This document shows positions 1-10,099 of a stretch of DNA of 64,000 nucleotides, piece after piece. The notes beneath the pieces were generated by a model. It was not told where the DNA came from and made no database searches. It was given only the letters and a program-made list of their open reading frames with translations. The stretch is from Ariolimax columbianus (taxonomy: Eukaryota > Mollusca > Gastropoda > Stylommatophora > Arionidae). The stretch lies in NCBI GenBank assembly GCA_036924085.1, contig JAVGWX010000007.1, forward strand, positions 69,583,360 through 69,647,359, written 5' to 3'. Position 1 is the stretch's first letter. Each line of letters opens with the position of its first letter. The position numbers and the translations under genes are program-made.

Positions 1-179
1 TCTCAATTTTGCTAATTTTCTTTCGTCCTATCAACTTTCTCTTTGCCTGTGTGACGAAGTAACAGATCCCCTGCGTTCACGTCCTCCATTTATAACATAG
101 TGTTTTACTTAATACCAGTTCCTTTTCTATAGATTGATGTCTTTGTTATCCAATCTATAGCCAACAAGAACAGGAAGAA

Positions 180-780
180 CGTGAGCAGGCATAACTGTCT
201 AACCCCTGTATGCACCCTGAAGTTGTCAGTCAGTGCTCCTTCACGCTAACTGTAGAATAGTACGCATACTGTATGAGATGTATTAAAGTCTCTGTTGTCC
301 CATAGTGTCTCAGAAGCTACCATAGAGTACTTAGATTGACAATGTTAAACGTCTTTTCATATTAAATGTGCGAATAGGTATTATTTCCATACAATAGTTT
401 GTTTTACTATGATGCGAAGAGTAGCTATATGATCTGTGCACGATCTTCCCTGTCGAAATCCGGACTGATCCTCTTTGAGCGTTTTTGTCTCCTTTCGCTT
501 TAATCTGTCCAAAAAGATTATTTCCAATATCTTGCCCGACAAAGACAGCAATAACTATCTTTAAAATGCTCAACACATTTCTTGCTATACTCTCAATAGT
601 TTGCTTTCTCTGAATTTGATTGGTTTGTCTGTCTGTATAATTCTATTTTATATTTTCTTTGTTAATTGGTAGAGATCTCTAACATTTCCTTTCTCTGTTA
701 CCTTTCCAGCTTTCAATGCCAACTTGTCAATATATACCATTTTCATTATATATATCTTATCTCTATGTCTGTATCATTAT
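180..780 (-). mobile_element. LINE-F (RTE-like) reverse transcriptase remnant
   Basis: Read on the minus strand, 331-576 gives a conceptual peptide in which the RTE-type segment 'GKVFN-x-IILDR(I/L)K-x3-D...QAGFR-x2-RS' can be recognised in degraded form: GQDIGNNLFGQIKAKGDKNA, then a Q-R-G-S-V-R stretch. The same DNA pattern recurs, better preserved, at 40385-41370, and the flanking sequence around 190-330 also aligns there. The 670-720 segment resembles the linker between endonuclease and RT. No intact frame remains. This is an old, dead non-LTR retrotransposon piece. It is family-level recognition by eye, and the ends are approximate. Confidence 0.45.
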
Positions 781-1925
781 AATTTTTCCGCAAGGTAATG
801 TGGGCGGTTCCTTTAATCGCGGCCGTTCTTTTCCTTGCAGTACGACCTAAATCCAGCTGGGTCGACTGCAGCGTATAAAGAATGAAGATCAAAGTCAATA
901 CATTTTTCTTTTAATCAAGCTCTCTCACACTCCGTTTATCAGAGACTGCAGAAAATAAGGGTTCGTAATATAGTTGTTGGGTCAACGGGGAGTCCATCGA
1001 TGACCAGCCACACATGTACGTGTTACATTTTGACACCAAAGAATGATCACTACTAACTTCTCAACTAAAACATAGTGAGGAGACTGATATATAGAATGCA
1101 TGACGTCTGAAATGCAGCAACCGGGAGTTTGAACTAAAAAGTCATCGACACAGATGGAATCGCAGGCAGGTTACGAGCAAAAATAGGACACAATCCGGTG
1201 ACCTCAAAGGATCGATGACTAGGACAATCATCGCCATCTGGTCACACTTGTCATCACTTAATAATAGTCTCTACTTAGGGTCATAGCTGGCGACATGAGG
1301 CAGCAGTGACGTCAATTAGTTCACATGTAAAAGTTCGGTCAATGGCACACACTCAGACAACAAATAGGTGCACCATATGTATCATGGGAACCAGCCCTTG
1401 CACTGAGACGCATCACGCCAGTCCGAAGGTGGTAGTGTAATTAGGGACACCAAAAACCATTATCAAAATGGCTCGACCAATTAGCACTGGGTTGAAAGCC
1501 CCTGTCTTATGCAATGCATGAAGTTTGGTTTTAAAAACCTAGGGACGATTCCAATAAGAACATTTGCTGGACAGTCACTTGATATATCTTGACATTGGAC
1601 AGCGCTGCGAACCCGACACCATTAGTCTACGTTTAAAACACATTTATCATACCTTTCGATGGAATCAATGAGGCCGAATGGCTGGTGACGATTTCTTCCT
1701 ATGCTCTGGCGGCCAGTCACGTTTCAATGGCGTGGTACTTGTTCTCCATACGCATTTTACAGACAGTCTCACTATTTGGCATCCTATTTCTGACAGGTTA
1801 CAGTTCGCAAGACTACGAAACTGGCATGTCACATCTTTATCGTAGACGCCTACGCAGCAGCCAAGAAATCCCAGCAACACCAGTAGTATGACTGCTACTC
1901 CCAGCTTAACACCACCTTACAGTCT
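781..1925. other. No recognisable gene
   Basis: About 1.1 kb without a convincing coding region. Overlapping short frames at 1665-1891 on both strands have no recognisable domain and are not supported as genes. Confidence 0.4.
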
Positions 1926-1930
1926 TCCAG

Positions 1931-2726
1931 TGTGTTGGTGTGTGTATCTATGTGTGTGTGTTTGTGTGTATCTATGTGTGTGTGTGTTTGTGTGTATCTA
2001 TGTGTGTGTGCTGGTGTGTGTATATATGTGTGTGTGTTGGTGTGTGTATCTATATGTGTGTGTGTTTGTGTGTATCTATGTGTGTGTGTGTTTGTGTGTA
2101 TCTATGTGTGTGTGTTTGTGTGTGTATCTATGTGTGTGTGTGTTGGTGTGTGTATCTATGTGTGTGTGTTTGTGTGTATCTATGTGTGTGTGTGTTTGTG
2201 TGTATATATGTATGTGTGTTGGTGTGTGTATCTATGTGTGTGTGTGTATAAATGTGTGTGTTGGTGTGTATATATGTGTGTGTGTGTGTTGGTGTGTGTA
2301 TCTATGTGTGTGTGTTGGTATGTGTATATATGTGTGTGTGTGTGTTGGTGTGTGTCTCTATGTGTGTGTGTGTTGGTGTGTGCATCCATGTGTGTGTGTT
2401 GGTGTGTGTATCTATGTGTGTGTGTGTTGGTGTGTGTATATATGTGTGTGTGTGTTGGTGTGTATATATGTGTGTGTGTTGGTGTGTGTTGGTGTGTGTA
2501 TCTATGTGTGTGTGTGTTGATGTGTGTATCTATGTGTGTGTGTTGGTGTGTGTATCTATGTGTGTGTGTTGGTGTGTGCATCTATGTGTGTGTGTGTTGG
2601 TGTGTGTGTTGGTGTGTGTATCTATGTGTGTGTGTGTTGGTGTGTATATATATATGTGTGTGTGTGTTGGTGTGTATATATGTGTGTGTGTTGGTGTGCA
2701 TCTATATGTGTGTGTGTGTGTGCCCG
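1931..2726. repeat. GT-rich compound satellite, about 800 bp
   Basis: An array of (TG)n runs regularly broken by TATCTATG, TATATATG and TTGG interruptions, giving an irregular higher-order unit of about 25-45 bp, for example GGTGTGTGTATCTATG followed by a TG run. It is open in all plus-strand frames and several minus-strand frames because the unit lacks stops. The resulting cysteine/valine-rich or histidine/threonine-rich 'proteins' are artefacts of low complexity. Confidence 0.95.
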
Positions 2727-2929
2727 TGTGCATGCAGAAAGTAATGCACCACACCGTGTTTCTCATGAGCTATTTATTCTAAAGGCCAGACATTTCTACA
2801 CAATATACATGGATATCATATGTAAACATCAGTGTTATTCTACATAAACACTATCAACTTGTACAGCTGTATGTCAACGCGAAACAAGTGCATGTACTCC
2901 TAGTCCGTACCAGATTTTGTCTTGATCAT

Positions 2930-3910
2930 GTAGTCATTTCTTGCCTGCATGTAACACTTCTTCGTCATCTTCAAACTTTGTCCCACGGAGTGCATCTTTG
3001 AGTAGACCAAACAAATGAAAATCAGAGGATGCCAAACGGTACAATAGACTGGATGGGGTAGTATAGTCTAACCCAAATTGGTGATTGCTTCCCGTGTTGA
3101 GTGAAGGCGCGCATTGTCGTAAAGGAACAGCAGGTCTGCTGGATTCTTGTGCGGCCGAACTCTGCGGAAACATCGATTGAGTTTTTTAAATGTCTTAATG
3201 TAAGCTTCCGAATTGAGTTTTTTTCTTCTCCTGGCATCAAATCCACACGAATCGCACCTTTAATGTCCCAAAAAACAGTAATCATGACCTTTCCAGCTGA
3301 AGAATTTGTATTGAATTTCGTTCTACGTCGTGATTGCAGGGGATGCCACTCCATGAACTGTCTTTTTGTTTCAGGTTCAAAATGATGTGATAGGTTTTGA
3401 AACTTGTAACTATATTAGCCAAAAAGCTATATCCTTCAACATTGGAACGGTCCAACAATTCAGAAGAAATTGCTTTCCTTTCCAATCGGTGGTCATTTGT
3501 GAGACTTCGAGGAACCCATCTTGCGCAACTTAAAAAATCCGAGAGTTTTTAATAACTGTATTTGCACTACCAATGTCGATTAACATCTGTAAGCCCAGTT
3601 GTTGAGTAGTGATTTGCCTATCATTAAGAATAACGTTCTCAGCGTATTTAAAAATGTATGTATTGGTGTATGTGACAGAATGTCCACTGCGCGGCCGATC
3701 AAGCAGCTCCGTATCTACACTTACTGATTCTTTGATTCTCTGAACCCAGCGACTAACTGTACTCCTGTGGCGTACAAAACACCCAAACACGTCACATGGA
3801 CGCCTGTGAATGTTCATAACTGTTTCCTTCTCTGTAACACGAAAGTGTATCACAATTCGCTGCTAATAACGCAAGTTGCAAACATGCTCCATTTCAACGG
3901 TTTAGTGAAG
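2930..3910 (-). pseudogene. Mariner-family transposase pseudogene (receptor A side)
   Basis: Broken mariner transposase on the minus strand, scattered over several frames. At 3530-3853 is the N-terminal helix-turn-helix part with 'VSRWVQRIKESVSVDTELLDRPRSG'-like content. At 3282-3485 is the 'RKAISSELL' segment. At 3022-3354 is the 'MEWH...RRTKFN...AGKVMITVFWD' segment, which carries the second catalytic Asp region. At 2934-3173 is the C-terminal 'ASSDFHLFGLLKDALRGTKF' segment. Frameshifts separate each piece, so it cannot make transposase. A shorter copy sits at 53125-53780 next to the paralogous receptor, beside a similar GATA array, so this insertion probably predates the locus duplication. 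Confidence 0.85.
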
Positions 3911-4077
3911 TCCTATTATTTAGCCGATTACGGTGCAATTTGGTGCACACAATTTACTCATGCCATAATTGAAGGATGCAAAATGACATGCTAATATATT
4001 CATTATTAGCTACGAGAAACGATGTGGCGCATTACTTTCTTAACTCATTTCGTATTTATGTATATATACATGCAGGC

Positions 4078-4437
<360 letters not shown>

Positions 4438-4715
4438 CAGACAGATAGATAAATAGATGCATGGATGGATGGATGGATGGATGGATGGATGGATGGATGG
4501 ATAAGATAAGATAAGATAAGATAAGATAAGATAAGATAAGATACGATAAGATAAGAAGATTAGATTAGATTAAGTAAGATTAGCTTAAATTAGATTAGAT
4601 TTGATTAGATTAGATTAGATTAGATAAGATTAGAAGAGATGAAAAGAGATGAGATGAGATGAGATGAGATGCTATGAGATGAGATTAGATTAGATTAGAT
4701 TAGATTAGATTAGAT
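4438..4715. repeat. Derived purine-rich satellite (GGAT, GATAA, GATTA, GATGA runs)
   Basis: Continues directly from the GATA array as successive blocks of different but related units: (GGAT)n, then (AAGAT)n, (GATTA)n, (GATGA)n and again (GATTA)n. This looks like stepwise unit turnover at the edge of an expanding tetranucleotide repeat. The paralogous locus lacks this graded zone and goes straight from GATA into unique sequence. Confidence 0.9.
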
Positions 4716-4849
4716 TATTAGGAAGAATGTAAGTTTGAGAGAATTTAACAGTTTAAAACAACTGTTTTATTTTATCACACGCATCAGCAAACTCTTGGTA
4801 AAGAAACGACTGTTTGCAAAGTTTTATTAAAAAATACACTGTAAAGTTT

Positions 4850-5575
4850 ATAACAATAATAATAATTGTCAATCGTCGTCGATGAGGACCACCATCATTA
4901 TCCCATGCCATACTACATCATGTAATCTGTAAGTGCATTGGTGTGAGGACCGACAGTATCATGGCATGACTGACAAACGTGATATGCAGCTGCTACTGCT
5001 AACCTTTCGCTTGCCACTAAAGCAATTTCAAAAGTCCACATCGGACTTTCTGTAAAAGTGCATGAGTGCCGGGTCCTGCCATCAAATATGTACTAAGCGT
5101 TCCAGACGAGTCATTTGGAATTGATTTAGTCACCCGACGTCTACAGTTAAGATCACTCACGATAGCAGAATAAGCAAAATGGCAAAAAAGTAGACATTCA
5201 GCTTAGTCAGTTGGTTGTTTCTACAACGTTCCCACACTATCGATCGTATTCGATTAAAAGATGTGTTGGTCTTTGCTATTCTCTTAGCAATAATCTCTGT
5301 TCTCGACAGCTTACTTCCGAAAAAGACGATGGTGTCTAATTAATGTCCTCTCACTGTAACCACTGGTTGTTGATATTTTGTACTTGAATCTGGTTGGTAC
5401 ATGTCCTCAGCTTTCCTTGTGCTACCGGTCAAGACAATGTCGAAAAGAGGAGCAGCGAGCCGACCGATGCCCTCCTGCATATTCTGTTCTGAGCTTCAAT
5501 CATCGTAAAACTGACGATGATATTCACAGTAATACATCTACGATTATAATATTTAAAGTATCAAATGAGCCAGTC
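4850..5575 (-). mobile_element. LINE-A 3' end fragment (receptor A side)
   Basis: The minus strand matches the 3' part of the better LINE-A copy at 13905-16050. Shared landmarks are the 3' terminal 'GATGAGGACCACCA' segment with a short ATT-rich tail at 4850-4875, the block around 5213-5330 (compare 14550-14690), and the RT active-site region near 5490-5510, where the usual F-A-D-D reads F-Y-D-D followed by a stop. A matching fragment is at 54480-55195 beside receptor B exon 3. It is therefore a shared, duplicated insertion in the 3' flank of the receptor gene. Confidence 0.75.
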
Positions 5576-5818
5576 TATTTAAATCTAGAAACATGATAAG
5601 TTCTTCAAATAAGTTCATCAGAGTTGTATCATTTGTATGCACCATTTTTGTCTACACGATGACGGCAGAGAACCTGAAGTACCAGAAACATGGTTCCTGT
5701 AAGTCGGACGCTAGGGAATGACAAGTATTTCTTCCGGTCTAGACACATCTCTTTCACCTTTGATACATCTGAAGCAGCATCTGCTGTGACAGTATTCGAG
5801 TTTCCCTGAACTCAATTA

Positions 5819-6427
5819 TTATAACGATGGTTTTGTCCCCGTGTATTTACAGAAAATTTGACGAAATGTATCTTTATATTTTCCACTCATATGATAATAT
5901 ATAAAAATATTGACAGAACAGTTGATAGATCCCATCAGGAGTCCAATGCTTCCTACCACTCTTCCGATATTTAGTTGTTTCCCGCCAATAGTAATATCTG
6001 GTTCTAATACTACAGCAATCATAAGGATACTGATTGGAATGAAGCAGACAATAAACAGTGTGGAAATCATGACCACCATCTTGGCTACTTTCTTGTTACG
6101 CGTTGAGAGGTCAACTTGTGAGGCAGTCACAGATGTTTTCCGCCATCTATCTCTCTTCTGGAGACTGATGACCAGTATCATTGTACATATACTAATGATA
6201 ATGAAAGTTAAGAAGGGCATGGTGAAGTTATTGATTGCAAACGTCATGCCTTCTACGTGTTCTCTATCTGCAGTGGATACCAGCCCCATGAGAGTTCTGT
6301 TTCTGCTAGCCACATATTTAAAGCCCAACCTGTTCACAGCGTAGGTTGGAACTCCAGAAAATGTGAACGTTACATACACACATATGATGATGACGGACAC
6401 TCGTTTTGGTGTGACTATGTTTTTGAT
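5819..6427 (-). CDS. Receptor A, exon 3: TM4-TM7 of a chemosensory-type class A GPCR
   Basis: Terminal coding exon, 609 nt including the TAA stop, encoding 202 residues that complete the receptor. The acceptor is the pyrimidine-rich TTCTTATTTCCATCAG just upstream (minus strand), read in phase 0 so that exon 2 '...TAPLK' joins 'IKNIVTPKRVS'. Visible segments are TM4 (VIIICVYVTFTFSG), an extracellular loop with an N-R-T glycosylation sequon, TM5 (FTMPFLTFIIIS...), a basic third loop, TM6 with CFIP in 'TLFIVCFIPIS', and TM7 ending in 'NIFIYYHMSGKYKDTFRQIF', the NPxxY-like and helix 8 region. The receptor should sit in the plasma membrane of sensory cells and signal through G proteins; its ligand is unknown. 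No frameshift or stop is present. By hand count it is about 77% identical to receptor B exon 3 (156 of 202). Confidence 0.88.
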   Translation of the reverse strand: MKNIVTPKRVSVIIICVYVTFTFSGVPTYAVNRLGFKYVASRNRTLMGLVSTADREHVEGMTFAINNFTMPFLTFIIISICTMILVISLQKRDRWRKTSVTASQVDLSTRNKKVAKMVVMISTLFIVCFIPISILMIAVVLEPDITIGGKQLNIGRVVGSIGLLMGSINCSVNIFIYYHMSGKYKDTFRQIFCKYTGTKPSL

Positions 6428-6689
6428 CTGATGGAAATAAGAAGCTTTGTCAAACAATTTACCTGAAGTATTTTAAACATGAAAGATTGAATATAGAATG
6501 GCATTCATTGTAAAACGAAAAATAATAAAAGTGACAAGATGTGTTAGCCAGTTATATGATGTAATAAACGTGTAGTAAAAATCAGTATATCCGTTGGGTA
6601 ACAAACGCCAAGATATTTCATTTGACACTAACAATTGCATTATATCAATTTATGGGAAAAACTGTAAGTTGATACATTATATTTATATA

Positions 6690-6743
6690 TAAATATATAT
6701 GTATATATATATAATTATATATATATATATATATCTATTTATA

Positions 6744-6806
<63 letters not shown>
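6690..6806. repeat. (TA)n microsatellite
   Basis: AT dinucleotide run with a few TATC interruptions, in intron 2 of receptor A, immediately beside the 3' tail of a LINE-C fragment. Confidence 0.95.
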
Positions 6807-7650
6807 GAGGTTCAGTTCAGTTCAGTTCATCCCGTAACCCATCAGGTCGTTGGGGCACACATGAAGACATGAAAAACCCACGCCAGCTCAATCTGTCTGT
6901 TGCCGCCTGACGTATCTCACCGGGACGAAGGCCTGACCACTCAGTGATGTTGTCCACCCATCTCTTCCTTGGACGTCCTCGCCCTCTCTGACCCGGTACG
7001 GATCCAAAGAGTATCGAGTTGGGAATTCCGTTTGACCTCGCGACGTGCCCGCACCAGGCCATCTTTCGTCTTTTGATAGTTGTGAACAGATCTTCAAAAG
7101 GACAAATAGCGTCTTCAACTCTCTGACGGATGTCTACGTTCGTGACACGATCTTTATATGTAACATTTAGGAGTTTTCTATAGCACCGCATTTCCATTGC
7201 ACGTATTCTGCCCTGGATATCTGCTGAAATGGTCCAGGTCTCGCACAGGCATACAGAAATATTGACAGTACCAAAGAGCACAGTAGTCTAACTTTTATGC
7301 CGAGGGCGACGCGCTTGTCTCGCCAAATAGGTTGCAGCCTAGTCAGCGCCGCTGTTGTTTGTGCTATTCTTGCAATTACCTCTGGCTTCGAACCCTCTTC
7401 GCTGATCAACGATCCAAGATATTTGAAACGTACCTGCCCATTTGCCTCTATGACAGATTGAAACCCTGCAACGTTATTGGTCATGAGCTTTGTTTTATCA
7501 GCATTTATTTCCATACCAAAACTCAGGGCCGTTCTATCCAATCTACCAATCAACTCCTGGAGTTCCCTTTCTGTGCCTGCCAATACATCAATATCATCAG
7601 CAAAGCGGAAGTTTGTGATTAGCCTGTCACCAATTTTTACCGTGCCAACA
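6807..7650 (-). mobile_element. LINE-C RT C-terminal fragment with pentanucleotide tail
   Basis: The minus strand encodes the C-terminal third of a non-LTR reverse transcriptase. From 7583 down it runs from 'FRFADDIDVLAGTERELQEL' (F-A-D-D catalytic box near 7600) through 'GMEINADKTKLM' and 'VRFKYLGSLISEEG'. After a frameshift near 7200 it continues as 'MRCYRKLLNVTYKDRVTN', 'KRRKMAWCGHVARSNG' and 'GRGRPRKRWVDNITEWSG'. The 3' end carries a short tail of tandem GTTCA/TGAAC units at 6809-6829. The element is 5'-truncated next to a mariner terminal repeat at 7655. A second copy, on the plus strand, is at 59923-60486. It is non-functional: no endonuclease or RT fingers and an internal frameshift. 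Confidence 0.85.
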
Positions 7651-7654
7651 TATA

Positions 7655-8121
7655 CGAGGTAGCTTCAAACATTTCCATGCACACACAACGTTTCGAACAC
7701 GCTCAATGTTTTCATTGTTGTGTTGATCGAGGCTGACAGTGATCCAATACGAGCATCATCATCGACACTTACACGACCTTCACAGTAACGCTTGTGCCAC
7801 TCAAATACTTGTGATTTCTGTATTGCGGTATCACCATATGCTTTATTAAACAAGGTTCGTGTCTCTGGGGGTGACTTTTCAAGCAAAACACATAATTTTA
7901 CATTTGAACGTTGTTCAATCAAAGACATTTTCAACTCCGACAATGCAACGAGCACAACACACAAACACAATTTTGTTACTTCTATTCGAGAGTATATGTG
8001 AAGGTCACGTCTGCCATGTCATTAAGTAAGGTCACTACCAACTTATAAATATATATTCTCCATAATACCATCTTAAATTCAAACAAGAGTCGACTATTTC
8101 GGGAATTTTGAAGCTACCTCG
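7655..8121 (-). mobile_element. Internally deleted mariner with terminal inverted repeats
   Basis: CGAGGTAGCTTCAAA at 7655-7669 is repeated in inverse orientation at 8107-8121. Between them the minus strand (about 7665-7970) encodes the start of a mariner transposase of the SETMAR/GVQW3 type: 'MSLIEQRSNVKLCVLLEKSP', 'LFNKAYGDTAIQKSQVFEWHKRY' and 'GRVSVDDDARIGS'. The DDD catalytic part is absent, so this is a 467 bp non-autonomous deletion derivative. A TA precedes the left end; the base pair at the right end is AT, so a TA target duplication is not clean. The element abuts LINE-C at its left end. Confidence 0.8.
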
Positions 8122-8221
8122 ATTATGAATATAGATATGTAGATATGAATAAGAATGTCTGCAAACTTTTAATATGTATTAATACAATTTGCAATTAAGT
8201 TAAAACATTTATAACGTAAAT

Positions 8222-8490
8222 GATAGAAGGACAATTGTGATTATTTGGTCTTATAATTTTTGTTCAAACTGGTTATAGTACTGACCCTGACAATGTCGTT
8301 GTACTGAGCTGTGTAAACAATAAAATACGGAATCTAAAATGCTTCATAACGTGGCACTGGTGTCACATGACATATTCTGATGATACTGGGTTGAGACTCC
8401 GATTGCGCATTTCGGCAACCTTTTCTTTTCATCTCCAAGAACTCTGGTTATCCGGAATCCAACCATTTCTAAACCTGTTTCTATGATCTT
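8222..8490 (-). repeat. Dispersed 260 bp repeat, inverted partner of 20275-20545
   Basis: The reverse complement of this segment matches 20275-20545, including the stretches GGATAACCAGA, TGCGCAATCGGAGTCTCAA and CAGTATCATCAGAATATGTCA. It has no coding potential. It could be a MITE, a SINE tail or an untranslated LINE segment; the sequence alone does not say. Confidence 0.75.
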
Positions 8491-9320
8491 TCTCCACTCT
8501 GTTTCTCCCTGCCTCTTTCTGCCTGTCTCTTTTCTTGTCCAGCTCCTTTGTTTTTTTTTATGTATTTCTTATTTTATCACCATCCACTCTTTTCTCGTGT
8601 AGCCACTATAGGCTTATCCGGTCCCTTCTTACCTTATACACCTTCTCAGCCAGTTTTCCCCATTTATGTTTTTCACTTCACGTTTCATTGGCTCTTTCGT
8701 CTTGTCAGACGATAATAATTGTGCATTTATCACAAAACCCTGGCAGAAGTATAGAGACCACGTGTTGTCCATTCTGTATGGTCCCTCTCTCGTTCTGCCT
8801 TGTTTGCTCCAAGGAAAAAAATGATACCAATACATTTGTTACAAGGCAAGCTTCAGAAACTGCAGAATCAGCAGGTCAATACTCTATTTGTTCGCCTGTC
8901 GGAGCTTCACTCCTAGACCCGCTGCCAAACAAGGATAAGGACCAGGTCTGCTTCCCCCAACACTCATCTGAAGTTGGATTTCCTGGTTTTAGGGTAAGGC
9001 ATTGTATTCTCTTGCGTGTGCTCCTTCGCACATCGTAGGTTGTCAGGTTTGGTAAACGCTGTCAAACTTTCAGAGATATCAGAAAACAGCTTGCACAGCC
9101 ATATCTGACAAAACCCGATAATATACGTAAGTATTTTATGTGCAAGACTTCAGATGGTTTGAAATCAGAGTTTTCCTTTTTCTAGATGACCTGCATTCCT
9201 AGGCTCTCGAGCTCCAACTGCCTGAAACTATTGGTTTTAAGGAGTCAGTGGCTTGCATTCCGCCCCTTGTCCTGTTAGTCAAAAAGCCCTGTTGTCAGAT
9301 GCTATAGGAGACGTACGCAT
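8491..9320. other. No recognisable gene
   Basis: Pyrimidine-rich on the plus strand around 8450-8640. A plus-strand frame at 8535-9038 has no recognised domain and begins in low-complexity C/T sequence, so I do not call it a gene. Confidence 0.4.
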
Positions 9321-9323
9321 GTG

Positions 9324-9742
9324 AGCATTTAGTTGGTGTTTAGAGTTCATCCTCAACTCCACCCCGGCTATAAGAACATTTAGTTGGTGTTTAGAGGTCA
9401 TCCTCAACTCCACCCCGGCTATAAGAACATTTAGTTGGGGTTTAGAGGTCATCCTCAACTCCACCCCGGCTATAAGAACATTTAGTTGGTGTTTAGAGGT
9501 CATCCTCAACTCCACCCCGGCTATAAGAACATTTAGTTGGTGTTTAGAGGTCATCCTCAACTCCACCCCGGCTATAAGAACATTTAGTTGGGGTTTAGAG
9601 GTCATCCTCAACTCCACCCCGGCTATAAGAACATTTAGTTGGTGTTTAGAGGTCATCCTCAACTCCATCCCGGCTATAAGAACGTTTAGTTGGTGTTGAG
9701 AGTTCATCCTCAACTCCACCCCGGCTATAAGAACATTTAGAA
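9324..9742. repeat. 51-bp minisatellite, about 8 copies
   Basis: Tandem copies of a 51-bp unit that begins GAACATTTAGTTGGTG and ends CCCCGGCTATAA. Copies differ at a few sites: GGTG/GGGG, GAGG/GAGT and CACC/CATC. Because 51 is a multiple of 3 and one frame is stop-free, the minus strand reads as a 17-residue periodic peptide (9279-9719). No start context or flanking exon supports translation. Confidence 0.95.
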
Positions 9743-10099
9743 CCTCACGCTTATAACTTCACATTTTTCTCTTCCGTCCAATAGGAAAACTTATTGGGAC
9801 CGTTTGATAAGTATCGTGGTATATCTATTTGTATCATTTCATGTGTTCTTATATAATTTTGTTGCAGTATTCATATTTTCTTTAGTGACGATGTAGCTTA
9901 TATTTGTATGACCTCCGAAGAATTCTATTTGTTTTCCTCTCCGTGCGGCTTATGAACTAGATCTTTTATTGTTTTTAACTCATTATTGTAGTTCACGGTT
10001 AGTTAGCTAGTTGATCATCCCAAGTGAAGATGCCCTACATAATTTTTTACAGATGTGAGTGCATATAACTGTGCAGTCGGATCTGAACGGTTTTCGGGT

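Noticed and set aside
1888..2847. Several long plus- and minus-strand frames (up to 270 codons)
   Set aside because: They are translations of a GT-rich satellite. All frames are open because the repeat lacks stops.
5910..6344. 144-codon plus-strand frame opposite receptor A exon 3 (also 55518-55952)
   Set aside because: Antisense shadow of the GPCR exon; the minus-strand reading has the 7TM motifs.
8535..9038. 167-codon plus-strand frame
   Set aside because: Begins in C/T-rich low complexity, has no recognisable domain and no splice or start support.
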